The notes: a model not told the origin generated them from the letters alone. Counted from the first letter of the stretch, positions 15,737 to 24,406 are shown. The stretch is 36,761 nucleotides of DNA from a bacterium (GCA_004563195.1 SFTJ01000024.1:1-36761); one strand, 5' to 3'. Made by a program: numbers and translations.

Positions 15737-16930
15737 ATGAACGACGTATCGCAGAGAATCAAAAACCTGGCCGAATCGGCAACCTTAGCCATGTCGCAAA
15801 AAAGCCAGGAACTCAAAGCACAAGGAGTGGATGTAATCAACATGTCGGTGGGCGAACCCGACTTTTGCACCCCAAGTCACATAAAAGAAGCAGCCAAGCA
15901 AGCGGTGGATGACAATTTCTCATTCTATACACCGGTGCCCGGATATTTGTCGCTTCGCAAAGCCATCAGCGAAAAGCTCAAACGCGAAAACGGTTTGGAC
16001 TATGCCCCCGACCAAATAGTGGTGGGCAACGGAGCAAAGCAAGAACTCTGCAATGTGGTGCTTGCATTGATTAATAAGGGCGATGAAGTGATTATCCCCA
16101 CCCCGGCATGGGTGAGCTATATGGAAATGGTGAAGCTCGCCGAGGGCGTGACAGTGGAACTCTTTGCCGACCATAAGCAGAACTTCAAGATTACGCCCGA
16201 GCAGCTCGAAAACGCCATCACCGATCGAACCCGCCTCGTGATGCTCTGCTCGCCGTCGAACCCCACCGGCGCCGTCTACACCAAGCAGGAACTCGAAGCC
16301 CTTGCCAATGTGCTTGCCAAGCACGAAAATGTGATGATACTCGCCGATGAGATATATGAGCACATCAACTATGTGGGCGAAGTAAACTCAATAGCACAAT
16401 TCGAAAGCGTGCGCGACCGCTGCGTGATAATCAACGGCGTGTCGAAAGCTTATGCCATGACCGGATGGCGTATAGGTTTTGTGGCAGGACCCAAGTGGGT
16501 GATAAAGGCAGTGAGCAAGTTGCAGGGACAATACACCTCGGGATGCTCATCGATAGCCCAGAAGGCAGCCGAAGCCGCCTTTGCCGGTCCGCAGGATTGC
16601 GTGGAAGAGATGCGTCAGGCATTTGAGCGCCGCCGCGACCTTATCATCGACCTCATGAGCGAAATCCCAGGCATCAGCCTCACCAAGCCCGACGGAGCAT
16701 TCTATGTGATGCCCGAAGTGTCGTCGTATTTCGGCAAACGCTTTGGCGATAGGGTAATCCATAACGACGGCGACCTTGCCCTTTACCTCCTTGAGGAAGG
16801 TCATGTGTCGGGCGTGTCGGGTGCAGCATTCTGCGCTCCGGGTTATCTGCGCTTCAGCTATGCTACCAGCGACGAAAACATACGCAAGGCAGTGGCTCGC
16901 ATCAAGGAAGCCCTCGCCAAGTTGCAATAA
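15737..16930 (+). CDS. aspC: Class I pyridoxal-phosphate aminotransferase, probably aspartate aminotransferase
   Basis: This 397-residue cytoplasmic enzyme would interconvert aspartate and oxaloacetate with 2-oxoglutarate and glutamate. Motifs are MSVGEPDF, SPSNPTGAVYTKQELE, LADEIYEHINY and the PLP-lysine segment NGVSKAYAMTGWRIGFVAG (Lys near residue 237). Length and motifs fit the thermophilic-type AspC subgroup (I-gamma). Other class I aminotransferases use the same motifs, so the exact substrate is inferred. It has its own promoter and is followed by a strong terminator. Confidence 0.9.
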   Translation: MNDVSQRIKNLAESATLAMSQKSQELKAQGVDVINMSVGEPDFCTPSHIKEAAKQAVDDNFSFYTPVPGYLSLRKAISEKLKRENGLDYAPDQIVVGNGAKQELCNVVLALINKGDEVIIPTPAWVSYMEMVKLAEGVTVELFADHKQNFKITPEQLENAITDRTRLVMLCSPSNPTGAVYTKQELEALANVLAKHENVMILADEIYEHINYVGEVNSIAQFESVRDRCVIINGVSKAYAMTGWRIGFVAGPKWVIKAVSKLQGQYTSGCSSIAQKAAEAAFAGPQDCVEEMRQAFERRRDLIIDLMSEIPGISLTKPDGAFYVMPEVSSYFGKRFGDRVIHNDGDLALYLLEEGHVSGVSGAAFCAPGYLRFSYATSDENIRKAVARIKEALAKLQ

Positions 16931-16975
16931 TTAGGCAATACGCTTGCTATCTGCTTGATAGCAGTTGACCATATT

Positions 16976-17030
16976 GCGCCACGGCTCGCTTTTCCCGATG
17001 AGGAAAACAGCCGCGGCGCTTTATTTTTTT
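16976..17030 (+). terminator. Double-stem intrinsic terminator after aspC
   Basis: GCGCCaCGGCT pairs with AGCCGcGGCGC, and the loop contains a second stem TTTTCC/GGAAAA. The run TTTATTTTTTT follows. A smaller TGCTATC/GATAGCA hairpin lies just before it at 16945-16963. Confidence 0.85.
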
Positions 17031-17074
17031 ATCCCAATATGAGTGGCAATCACCCGATGAAAGCATTTTTTTAG

Positions 17075-17082
17075 TATCTTTG
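17075..17082 (+). promoter_or_regulatory. -7 promoter box of the M50 protease gene (TATCTTTG)
   Basis: TATCTTTG fits the consensus and predicts a leader of about 62 bases before the ATG at 17151. The -33 region has no clear match. Confidence 0.5.
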
Positions 17083-17150
17083 TGCTAAAGGGTGGCACAC
17101 GGCGCGCCGCCGCTACAAGAGTTTTTAATAAGAAAAGCTGATAAAGGATT

Positions 17151-18290
17151 ATGAAAAACGTGTTTAAGTTTCTTCGCAGTATAGTGATAGGTATGCTCAT
17201 AGGTTTCTGCTTGGTGTTGGCAGGCTTTGCCTTGTTTTCCGACCGACCCATAGCCGAACTGATGAATGCCATAGTGTCGGTCGACATGGTGGTGACCATG
17301 ATAGCCTCATTTATGGCAGTGATATTGGCATTGGTGATGCAGACGCTGCTACACGAGGCAGGTCACTTGCTTTTCGGCCTGCTCACCGGCTATCGGTTTG
17401 TGTCGTTTCGCATATTCAACTTCACGATTGTCAATCAAGAAGGCCGATTATCCGTAAAACGCTACTCGGTGCTTGGCACAGCCGGACAGTGCTTGATGTC
17501 GCCGCCCGCCAATAAGCCACTGCACGAGGCACCCTATGCGCTCTACAATCTGGGCGGGGTGATAGTGAATATCACAGTGTCGACCATAGCCCTTGTAGCG
17601 CTGCTTATGATAGACAGAGACAACTGCGGACCGTTTACGATAATGTTCCTGTCGTTTACCGTGCTCTCGGGACTGGTGCTGACATTCCTCAATGGCATAC
17701 CCATGAAAATAGGCGGAATGCCCAACGACGGCTTTAATGGCTTGTATTTGGGGCGCAGCACCAACGGCCGCGTGTGCTTCGGCCGGCAATTGCTCATCAA
17801 CGAACAGCTGCAGAATGGCGTTCGCCTGCGTGATATGCCCCAAGAGTGGTTCGAAATTCTTGACATCAATTACGAAGACCCGCTCCAACTGAATGTGGCT
17901 ATCATGAAAGCCTCGCGACTCATCGATAGTTACGATTTCGCCGGGGCACTAAAAGAATTGGAGCACTTGAGCGAGCCGGCAAAGAAATTTATAATCTTCA
18001 ATCGCGAAGTGGAAAACGAACTCGTGTTTCTCTACCTTGTGAGCGGCGATGTAGATAAAGCCAAAGCGCTCTACACCAAGCAGCTCGAGGCGTATGTGAT
18101 GCATTATGCCAAGACCATGTCGTCGAAAGATCGTGTGCGCTTTGCCCTTGCTCTCTATGCCGACAACAACCCCGAGCGCGCCCTGCGCCTGATTAATAAT
18201 CTCAAAAATCACGCACACTGCTATCTGCTGCAAGGCGAAGTGGAGAGCGACCTCGCCATTATGAATCACCTGCTAAACGCCAAGGCATGA
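17151..18290 (+). CDS. M50-type membrane zinc metalloprotease with helical-repeat C-terminus
   Basis: This 379-residue protein has hydrophobic segments near residues 10-30 and 45-65, then the zinc motif HEAGH at 68-72 within a membrane segment, more membrane segments near 130-155 and 160-185, and a second likely metal ligand in IGGMPNDGFN near residue 195. This is the site-2-protease arrangement. The last ~170 residues are soluble and helical with TPR-like phrases (DFAGALKELEHL, GDVDKAKALYTKQLEAY, NNPERALRLINNL). No PDZ domain is seen. The substrate is unknown; regulated intramembrane proteolysis is inferred from family. It is a single gene between aspC and the his leader. Confidence 0.82.
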   Translation: MKNVFKFLRSIVIGMLIGFCLVLAGFALFSDRPIAELMNAIVSVDMVVTMIASFMAVILALVMQTLLHEAGHLLFGLLTGYRFVSFRIFNFTIVNQEGRLSVKRYSVLGTAGQCLMSPPANKPLHEAPYALYNLGGVIVNITVSTIALVALLMIDRDNCGPFTIMFLSFTVLSGLVLTFLNGIPMKIGGMPNDGFNGLYLGRSTNGRVCFGRQLLINEQLQNGVRLRDMPQEWFEILDINYEDPLQLNVAIMKASRLIDSYDFAGALKELEHLSEPAKKFIIFNREVENELVFLYLVSGDVDKAKALYTKQLEAYVMHYAKTMSSKDRVRFALALYADNNPERALRLINNLKNHAHCYLLQGEVESDLAIMNHLLNAKA

Positions 18291-18384
18291 AAGCCATTTA
18301 TGCCGATGTGCGACTTGAAAAAACGGCTGATGCGGTTTTGTGCGAACAAAATGCAATGAATAATGATAATTTGCAGGAAATAAT

Positions 18385-18415
18385 TTTGTTTTTCGGATTA
18401 TTCGTTATACATTTG
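18385..18415 (+). promoter_or_regulatory. his operon promoter (TTTG-N19-TACATTTG)
   Basis: TTTG at 18385-18388 and TACATTTG at 18408-18415 are separated by exactly 19 bases, the best match to the Bacteroidetes sigma-ABfr consensus in the window. A start near 18421 would place the leader-peptide ATG about 28 bases downstream. Confidence 0.8.
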
Positions 18416-18448
18416 CCGAGTAAAAAGAAAAAATATTAGCGAAAAAAT

Positions 18449-18511
18449 ATGATTATGCTTACTACACATCATCTGCACCATCATCACAGAATCCTAATCA
18501 CGGGGTGCTGA
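18449..18511 (+). CDS. hisL: His leader peptide (attenuator)
   Basis: This is a 20-codon frame: MIMLTTHHLHHHHRILITGC followed by TGA. Six of seven consecutive codons (18467-18487) are histidine codons (CAT CAT CTG CAC CAT CAT CAC), the hallmark of attenuation by charged tRNA-His levels. It lies between a strong promoter and an intrinsic terminator that ends 73 bases before hisG. The bases CACCATCAT within the His run (18476-18484) can pair with ATGGTGGTG at 18546-18554, so ribosome position on the His codons would change the downstream fold. The gene symbol is by analogy with the enteric his leader. Confidence 0.85.
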   Translation: MIMLTTHHLHHHHRILITGC

Positions 18512-18539
18512 AGCAGAGTGTGTGAGAAATCGTAATCGT

Positions 18540-18605
18540 CCACCTATGGTGGTGAAAACTTATTGCCGATGTCCCGTAGAAATGCAGGGCATCGGTATTT
18601 CTTTT
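18540..18605 (+). terminator. his attenuator: control hairpin plus intrinsic terminator
   Basis: CCACC-TAT-GGTGG at 18540-18552 is a small hairpin whose right arm can instead pair with the leader His codons. The terminator stem follows: CCGATGtCCC (18566-18575) with GGGCATCGG (18587-18595), then TATTTCTTTT. It would stop transcription before hisG when histidine is ample. I could not identify a strong antiterminator pairing by eye. Confidence 0.75.
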
Positions 18606-18678
18606 ATGCTTCGCGCTGCGGCAAGGAAGCGGCTTGAAACGATAATAATAGAATAATAAAAAACAATAACAAACAACT

Positions 18679-19533
18679 ATGTTAAGAATAGCAGTACAAT
18701 CGAAAGGCCGACTCTATGATGAAACTATGGAGCTTCTCACCGAAGCCGGCATCAAACTGGTGGCGGTGAAGCGCACATTGCTTGTTCCATCGCGAAATTT
18801 TCCTGTTGAACTCTTGTTTTTGCGCGACGACGATATCCCCGACAGCGTGGCTTCGGGAACATCGCATATAGGCATAGTGGGACTTAACGAAGTGCTCGAA
18901 AAGCGCAAAAAAGTGGATGTGGTGCGCAAATTGGGCTTCAGTAAGTGCCGCTTGTCGCTCGCCATACCCAAGCAGGAACGATATGAGGGCATTCAATGGT
19001 TTGCCGGCAAGAAGATTGCCACCAGCTATCCCGAAATACTGAGCGATTATCTGAAGAAGCAGGGCATCGATGCCGAAATACATGTGATAAGCGGTTCGGT
19101 GGAGATTGCCCCGAGCATAGGACTTGCCGATGCTATTTTTGATATCGTGTCGAGCGGCAGCACCCTGGTGAGCAACAATCTGGTGGAAGTGGAGACCGTG
19201 CTCAATAGCGAAGCCGTGCTCATAGGCCGCCCCGAGAATCTGTCGAAAGAAAATCAGGAGATACTCGACGAACTGCTATTCCGCATTGAGGCAGTGAAGG
19301 CAGCCGAGACACAGAAATATGTGCTGATGAATGTGCCGTGCGATAAGGTTAGCGAGGTGGTGAGCATATTGCCCGGCATGCGCAGTCCCACAATTTTGCC
19401 GCTTGCCGATGATAAATGGTGCTCGATACATGCCGTGGTGAATGAGAAACATTTCTGGGAAGTGATAGGCCGCATCAAGGCTGCAGGCGCCGAGGGAATA
19501 CTCGTGCTCGACATTGAGAAAATGGTGCTCTGA
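18679..19533 (+). CDS. hisG: ATP phosphoribosyltransferase, long form (HisG)
   Basis: This 284-residue enzyme catalyses the first step of histidine synthesis, joining ATP and PRPP. The catalytic part carries AVQSKGRLYDETMELL, PVELLFLRDDDIPDSVASG, IGIVGLNEV and the PRPP site DAIFDIVSSGSTLVSNNL. The C-terminal ~75 residues (MNVPCDKVSEVVSILPGM to ILVLDIEKMVL) form the ACT-like histidine-feedback domain of long HisG, so no HisZ is needed. It is the first structural gene after the attenuator and heads hisG-hisD-hisC-hisB. Confidence 0.96.
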   Translation: MLRIAVQSKGRLYDETMELLTEAGIKLVAVKRTLLVPSRNFPVELLFLRDDDIPDSVASGTSHIGIVGLNEVLEKRKKVDVVRKLGFSKCRLSLAIPKQERYEGIQWFAGKKIATSYPEILSDYLKKQGIDAEIHVISGSVEIAPSIGLADAIFDIVSSGSTLVSNNLVEVETVLNSEAVLIGRPENLSKENQEILDELLFRIEAVKAAETQKYVLMNVPCDKVSEVVSILPGMRSPTILPLADDKWCSIHAVVNEKHFWEVIGRIKAAGAEGILVLDIEKMVL

Positions 19534-19594
19534 TGCACAAGCATATAGATACATCAGTAATTATTCCTACCCATAATAAGCATTATTCTTTACG

Positions 19595-20890
19595 ATGAAC
19601 GAAATAATAAAAATAACAAAATATCCCGAGCCTGAGGCATGGAGCGCCTTGATGACTCGTGCTGCCGAGAGTACGGCTCAGTTGGAGCAGACAGTGGCTG
19701 AAATCATAGCCCAAGTGCGCGAGAGAGGCGATGAAGCGCTACGCGAATATGCAAGCCGATTTGATGGTGTGGAGCTGAGCGACATCAGAGTGAGCGAAGC
19801 CGAGATAGCCGAAGCCGAGCAGCGAGTTGACGAAGCGTTGAAGCAAGCAATAGCTGTGGCAGCAGGCAATATAGAGCGCTTCCACGCAGCGCAGACCATG
19901 CACCCCGTGAAGGTGAACACAATGCCCGGAGTGGAGTGCGTGCAGCGCGCCGTGCCCATTACCAATGTGGGGTTGTATATTCCCGGAGGCAATAGTCCGC
20001 TGTTTTCCACCGTGCTGATGCTCGCTGTGCCCGCCCGACTGGCAGGCTGCAAGCACATAGTGATGTGCACTCCTCCCGGCAAGGACGGTAAGGTGAATGC
20101 CGCCATACTCTATGCCGCCCGATTGGCAGGCGTGACCGAAATCTATAAGGTGGGCGGCGCCCAAGCGGTGGCGGCTATGGCTTATGGCACGCAGAGCATA
20201 CCGCGAGTGTCGAAGATTTTCGGACCCGGCAACCGTTTCGTGATGGAGGCAAAGATGCAAGTGAGCCGTTCGGCAGTGGCAATAGATATGCCCGCCGGAC
20301 CATCGGAAGTGATGATAATAGCCGACCAAGACGCCGATGCCGAGTTTGTGGCAAGCGATTTCCTCTCGCAAGCCGAGCACGGCCCCGACAGCCAGTCGAT
20401 ATTGCTCACCACCAGCGAGAACCTTGCCGAGCGCCTGCCCGGCGTTATTGACGACAGCCTAAACCGTCTGCCTCGCCGCGAGATGATGCTGCGTTCGCTC
20501 AGCCACAGCCATGTGATAGTGCTTCGCGATTATGATGAGATAATGCGGTTTGCCAACGAATATGCGCCCGAGCATCTTATCATCAACACCGCCGATGCCG
20601 AGCGCCTCGCTGAGCGCGTGGAGAATGCCGGCAGCGTGTTTATAGGTCCTTATTCGCCCGAGAGCGCCGGCGACTATGCTTCGGGCACCAATCACACCCT
20701 GCCCACAAGCGGTTATGCCAAAGCCTATAGCGGAGTCAATCTCGATAGCTTCACCAAGAAAATCACCTTTCAGCGCCTCTCGCCCGAAGGTTTGCGCAGT
20801 ATAGGGTCGACCATCGAGATTATGGCAGAAAACGAAGACCTTATGGCTCACCGCATGGCAGTGACAGTGCGTCTGAAGAAAATGCAGTGA
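19595..20890 (+). CDS. hisD: Histidinol dehydrogenase (HisD)
   Basis: This 431-residue zinc enzyme oxidises histidinol to histidine with two NAD+, the last step of the pathway. Family motifs are clear: VGLYIPGG, GPGNRFVMEAK, DMPAGPSEVMIIAD, DFLSQAEHGPDSQ, PEHLIIN, SAGDYASGTNHTLPT and the C-terminal MAENEDLMAH. Length is normal. It starts 61 bases after the hisG stop codon with no terminator or promoter between, so it belongs to the his transcript. Confidence 0.96.
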   Translation: MNEIIKITKYPEPEAWSALMTRAAESTAQLEQTVAEIIAQVRERGDEALREYASRFDGVELSDIRVSEAEIAEAEQRVDEALKQAIAVAAGNIERFHAAQTMHPVKVNTMPGVECVQRAVPITNVGLYIPGGNSPLFSTVLMLAVPARLAGCKHIVMCTPPGKDGKVNAAILYAARLAGVTEIYKVGGAQAVAAMAYGTQSIPRVSKIFGPGNRFVMEAKMQVSRSAVAIDMPAGPSEVMIIADQDADAEFVASDFLSQAEHGPDSQSILLTTSENLAERLPGVIDDSLNRLPRREMMLRSLSHSHVIVLRDYDEIMRFANEYAPEHLIINTADAERLAERVENAGSVFIGPYSPESAGDYASGTNHTLPTSGYAKAYSGVNLDSFTKKITFQRLSPEGLRSIGSTIEIMAENEDLMAHRMAVTVRLKKMQ

Positions 20891-20921
20891 ATAATTATCA
20901 AACTACATCAACAAGAAACCT

Positions 20922-21959
20922 ATGAATCTCAAAGATATAGTACGCCCGAATATATGGAATCTCAAGCCATACAGTTCGGCACGAAGCGAATTTAAGGGCG
21001 AGGCAAGTGTGTGGCTCGATGCCAACGAAAACCCGCTCAACGACCCCTATAACCGATATCCCGACCCGCTGCAGATGCAAGTGAAGAGCGCCATAGCCCG
21101 GCAGAAAGGCGTGGCAGAGGAAAACATATTCCTCGGCGTGGGAAGTGATGAGTGCATCGACTTGGTGTATCGCACATTTTGCCGCCCCGGAGTGGATAAT
21201 GTGGTGGCTATCTCGCCCAGCTACGGTATGTATGAGGTGTGTGCCGATGTCAACGATGTGGAATATCGCAAGGTGGCACTCTACAGCGATTTTTCGCTCG
21301 ATGCCGATGCTCTGATTGCCGCCATCGACCAAAATACGCGCGCAATATGGATTTGCTCGCCCAACAACCCCACCGGAAATGCCTTCGACAGCCGTTTGCT
21401 TGCCGATATCTGCCGCCGTGCCGAAAATTGCATTGTGGTAATCGACGAAGCCTATATCGACTTTTCGGCTCAGCCCACTATGCTCAATCGATTGAACGAA
21501 CTGCCCAATCTGATAGTGCTGCAGACCTTCTCGAAAGCGTGGGGCAGCGCAGCCGTACGCTTGGGCATGGCATTTGCTTCGCGGGAGATAATTGAGATTT
21601 TCAATAAGGTGAAATATCCCTACAATGTGAATAAACTCACACAGGACTATGCCCTGAAACTGCTCGAACGCCATTCACAAGTGCGCGATTGGGTGGCTAT
21701 GCTACTGCAGCAACGCGCTTCACTGATAGCCCGCTTGCAGCATATAGCCGTGGTGAAGCACATCTATGCCACCGATGCCAATTTTGTGCTGGTGCGAGTG
21801 AGCGATGCATGCGATATTTATCAATATCTGTGCCGTCGCGGCATAATAGTGCGCAATCGTCACCGCGTGCAGCTGTGCGAACAGTGTCTGCGCATCACCG
21901 TGGGCACTCAAGACGAAAATGATAGTCTAATCCAAGCCCTTGAAGAATATGGAAAATAA
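20922..21959 (+). CDS. hisC: Histidinol-phosphate aminotransferase (HisC)
   Basis: This 345-residue PLP enzyme converts imidazole acetol phosphate to histidinol phosphate using glutamate. Motifs include RSEFKGEASVWLDANENPLN at the N-terminus, the LGVGSDECIDL cofactor segment, CSPNNPTGNAF, VIDEAYIDFS and the PLP-lysine stretch LQTFSKAWGSAAVRLG. It starts 31 bases after hisD, and its 3' end overlaps the hisB start by 11 bases, which indicates coupled expression. Confidence 0.95.
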   Translation: MNLKDIVRPNIWNLKPYSSARSEFKGEASVWLDANENPLNDPYNRYPDPLQMQVKSAIARQKGVAEENIFLGVGSDECIDLVYRTFCRPGVDNVVAISPSYGMYEVCADVNDVEYRKVALYSDFSLDADALIAAIDQNTRAIWICSPNNPTGNAFDSRLLADICRRAENCIVVIDEAYIDFSAQPTMLNRLNELPNLIVLQTFSKAWGSAAVRLGMAFASREIIEIFNKVKYPYNVNKLTQDYALKLLERHSQVRDWVAMLLQQRASLIARLQHIAVVKHIYATDANFVLVRVSDACDIYQYLCRRGIIVRNRHRVQLCEQCLRITVGTQDENDSLIQALEEYGK

Positions 21960-23088
21960 GAAGCAAGCACTATTTATCGACCGCGACGGAACCCTCGTGG
22001 TGGAACCCCCGGTGGATTATCAACTCGATTCGTTCGAAAAACTCGAATTTCTGCCCGGAGTGATGCGAAATCTTGGGTTTATAGCCCAAAATATGCATTA
22101 CGAACTCGTGATGGTGACCAATCAAGACGGGCTCGGCACCGAGAGTTTTCCCACCGATACGTTTGTGGGGCCGCATAACTTGATAATGCGCACCCTCGAG
22201 GGCGAGGGCATAAAATTCGACGATGTGATAATCGACACCACATTCGAACACGAAAATAAGCCCACACGCAAACCCGGAACAGCCCTCTTGGGCAAATATC
22301 TCAACGGCGATTACGACCTGGCCGGAAGTTATGTGATAGGCGACCGGCTCACCGATATGATGCTCGCCCGCAACCTCGGTGCTCGAGGCATACTCATAGC
22401 ACCCGATGTGGAGCAGGCACGGCAGCGCATAGCAGAAGCCGGATTGGCTGAGGTGGTGGCACTCGTGGCACCCGATTGGGCACGCATAGCCGACTATCTG
22501 CGCGCCGGCGACCGCACCGCTCAAGTGCAGCGCACCACCGCCGAGACCGATATCCTCATCCGTCTCGCCCTCGACGGCACCGGCAAGTGCGACATAAGCA
22601 CCGGAATAGGATTTTTCGACCACATGCTTTGCCAAGTGGGCCGTCACTCGGGCATCGACCTCACAATCAGGGTGAAAGGCGACACTTGGGTGGATGAGCA
22701 TCACACCATCGAGGACACCGGCATAGCCCTCGGCGAAGCCCTTCGCAAAGCCCTCGGCGACAAGCGCGGCATAGAGCGATATGGATTTGTGCTGCCCATG
22801 GACGACTGCCGCAGCACCGTGGCACTCGACTTTGGCGGACGCAGCTGGCTGGTGTGGGATGCCGAGTTTCATCGCGAAAAGATAGGTGATATGCCCACCG
22901 AGATGTTTCATCACTTCTTCAAGAGCCTGAGCGACAGCGCAGCGATGAACCTCTACATCAGCGCCCGAGGCGAGAACGAACACCACAAGATAGAAGGCAT
23001 ATTCAAGGCACTTGCCCGAGCCATAAAATGTGCCATTCAGCGTAATGTTTTTCAGTATCAATTGCCCTCTACAAAAGGTACAATATGA
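21949..23088 (+). CDS. hisB: Bifunctional histidinol-phosphatase / imidazoleglycerol-phosphate dehydratase (HisB)
   Basis: This 379-residue protein carries two pathway steps. The N-terminal HAD phosphatase has LFIDRDGTLV, MVTNQDGLGT and GSYVIGDRLTDMMLA (residues about 5-150). The C-terminal dehydratase has GIGFFDHMLCQVGRHSGIDL, DEHHTIEDTGIALGEAL, DFGGRSWLVW and ENEHHKIEGIFKALARA (about 185-375). I chose the ATG at 21949 inside the hisC end; an in-frame TTG three codons earlier is less likely. The phosphatase part lacks the Cys-rich zinc loop known from E. coli HisB; the corresponding stretch reads EHENKPTRKPG. The genes hisH, hisA, hisF and hisIE are not in the window. Confidence 0.95.
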   Translation: MENKKQALFIDRDGTLVVEPPVDYQLDSFEKLEFLPGVMRNLGFIAQNMHYELVMVTNQDGLGTESFPTDTFVGPHNLIMRTLEGEGIKFDDVIIDTTFEHENKPTRKPGTALLGKYLNGDYDLAGSYVIGDRLTDMMLARNLGARGILIAPDVEQARQRIAEAGLAEVVALVAPDWARIADYLRAGDRTAQVQRTTAETDILIRLALDGTGKCDISTGIGFFDHMLCQVGRHSGIDLTIRVKGDTWVDEHHTIEDTGIALGEALRKALGDKRGIERYGFVLPMDDCRSTVALDFGGRSWLVWDAEFHREKIGDMPTEMFHHFFKSLSDSAAMNLYISARGENEHHKIEGIFKALARAIKCAIQRNVFQYQLPSTKGTI

Positions 23089-23171
23089 AGCCGAAATGCC
23101 GGTATAATTAAATATTTATAAATTTAAGAGTTAATATGCATAAATACCTATGCAAAGATGAAAAAAATGTT

Positions 23172-23179
23172 TACCTTTG
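23172..23179 (+). promoter_or_regulatory. -7 promoter box of the OmpA-family gene (TACCTTTG)
   Basis: TACCTTTG fits the consensus and predicts a leader of about 38 bases. TATG about 19 bases upstream is a weak -33 match. Confidence 0.6.
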
Positions 23180-23223
23180 TGTCGGATTTTACTAAAAATG
23201 AATATTAAAAAATTAAGACAATT

Positions 23224-23943
23224 ATGAAAAAGATTCTAAGTTTGGTATTGAGCGCATTGTTGTTGCTCGGTACAACAGCTTGTGGTTCGCTTAATAACAC
23301 CCAAAAGGGCGCAATTATCGGTTCGGGTAGCGGTGCAGCACTTGGTGCAGGCATCGGAGCCTTGATTGGTAAGGGTAAAGGTGCAGCTATTGGTGGCGTA
23401 ATCGGCACAGCAGTAGGTGCAACAGCAGGTGTGCTCATCGGCAAGAAGATGGATAAGGCTAAAGCAGAAGCCGAAGCTATCAAGAATGCTCAAGTAGAGT
23501 CGATTACCGATGCTAACGGTTTGCAAGCAGTGAAGGTAACATTCGAGAGCGGTATTCTCTTCGCTACCGGTAGCTCAACTCTTCAGAGCGCAGCTAAGTC
23601 GTCGCTCACCGAATTTGCCAACAACGTGCTTAAGCCCAACACCGATATGGACGTAGCTATAGTAGGTTACACCGACAACGCCGGTTGGAAGGGTTGCACA
23701 GCAGCACAAAGCGCCGAAAAGAACAAGGCATTGTCGCTCCAACGTGCTCAGTCGGTTTCTAACTATCTTAATGGTCTTGGTGTTAGCAATTCGCAGATTA
23801 AGAGCGTAGAAGGTCTTGGCGAAGAATATCCTGTAGCCGACAACTCTACTGCAGCAGGCAAGCAACAAAACCGCCGCGTGGAAGTTTATTTATATGCTTC
23901 TGCCGAAATGATTGAAGCAGCCAACGCAGGCACACTTAAATAA
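23224..23943 (+). CDS. OmpA-family lipoprotein with glycine-zipper segment
   Basis: This 239-residue protein has a lipoprotein signal peptide with lipobox LGTTAC (Cys at residue 20). Residues about 28-75 are a glycine-zipper (repeated GAxIGxxIGKGKGA units), often membrane-inserting. A linker and an OmpA C-terminal peptidoglycan-binding domain follow from about 100 to 225 (VTFESGILFATGSSTL, VGYTDNAGWKG, LSLQRAQSVSNYL, QQNRRVEVYLYA). It probably tethers the outer membrane to the cell wall. Codon use is that of a well-expressed gene. It has its own promoter and an intrinsic terminator. Confidence 0.92.
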   Translation: MKKILSLVLSALLLLGTTACGSLNNTQKGAIIGSGSGAALGAGIGALIGKGKGAAIGGVIGTAVGATAGVLIGKKMDKAKAEAEAIKNAQVESITDANGLQAVKVTFESGILFATGSSTLQSAAKSSLTEFANNVLKPNTDMDVAIVGYTDNAGWKGCTAAQSAEKNKALSLQRAQSVSNYLNGLGVSNSQIKSVEGLGEEYPVADNSTAAGKQQNRRVEVYLYASAEMIEAANAGTLK

Positions 23944-23982
23944 TCGAAAACCGATAGAAATATCGAAAATAACCATTTACGA

Positions 23983-24013
23983 AAAGGCGTCTCACTGCGA
24001 GGCGCCTTTTTGT
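23983..24013 (+). terminator. Intrinsic terminator after the OmpA-family gene
   Basis: AAAGGCGtCTC pairs with GAGgCGCCTTT around the loop ACTGC and is followed by TT, with the T-run partly in the stem. It lies 40 bases after the stop codon. Confidence 0.85.
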
Positions 24014-24406
24014 ATGCTGTGCTTTGATGTAAGTGCGAACTGGCGCGAGGACATTATAAGAAAAGCGAATGTTGCTGCCGGGGAAAGTGATATTCGCGTT
24101 CTTCGCATCACGATGGGTGACATGATACCGAGGGTTTCGCTTCGCTCCACCCTCGGCTACGAGCCACTCGCTTCGCTCGGGCATTCGACCTTTCAGGTCG
24201 TGCTGGCGGTGTGGTTTTGCCACGGATTTTCACGGATGTTGTGTGGTTTGGTTTTACCACGGATTTACACAAATAATGACCACGGATTTACACAATTAAG
24301 GTTATAAGCGGGTGATTATCAGCCTCTCCGAGGCTGCGTCGGGGGTTTTTGAGGTGATGGGTGTGAATCAATGTCTCTAATGCCGGGTGGTGGGTGCTGT
24401 GATTTG

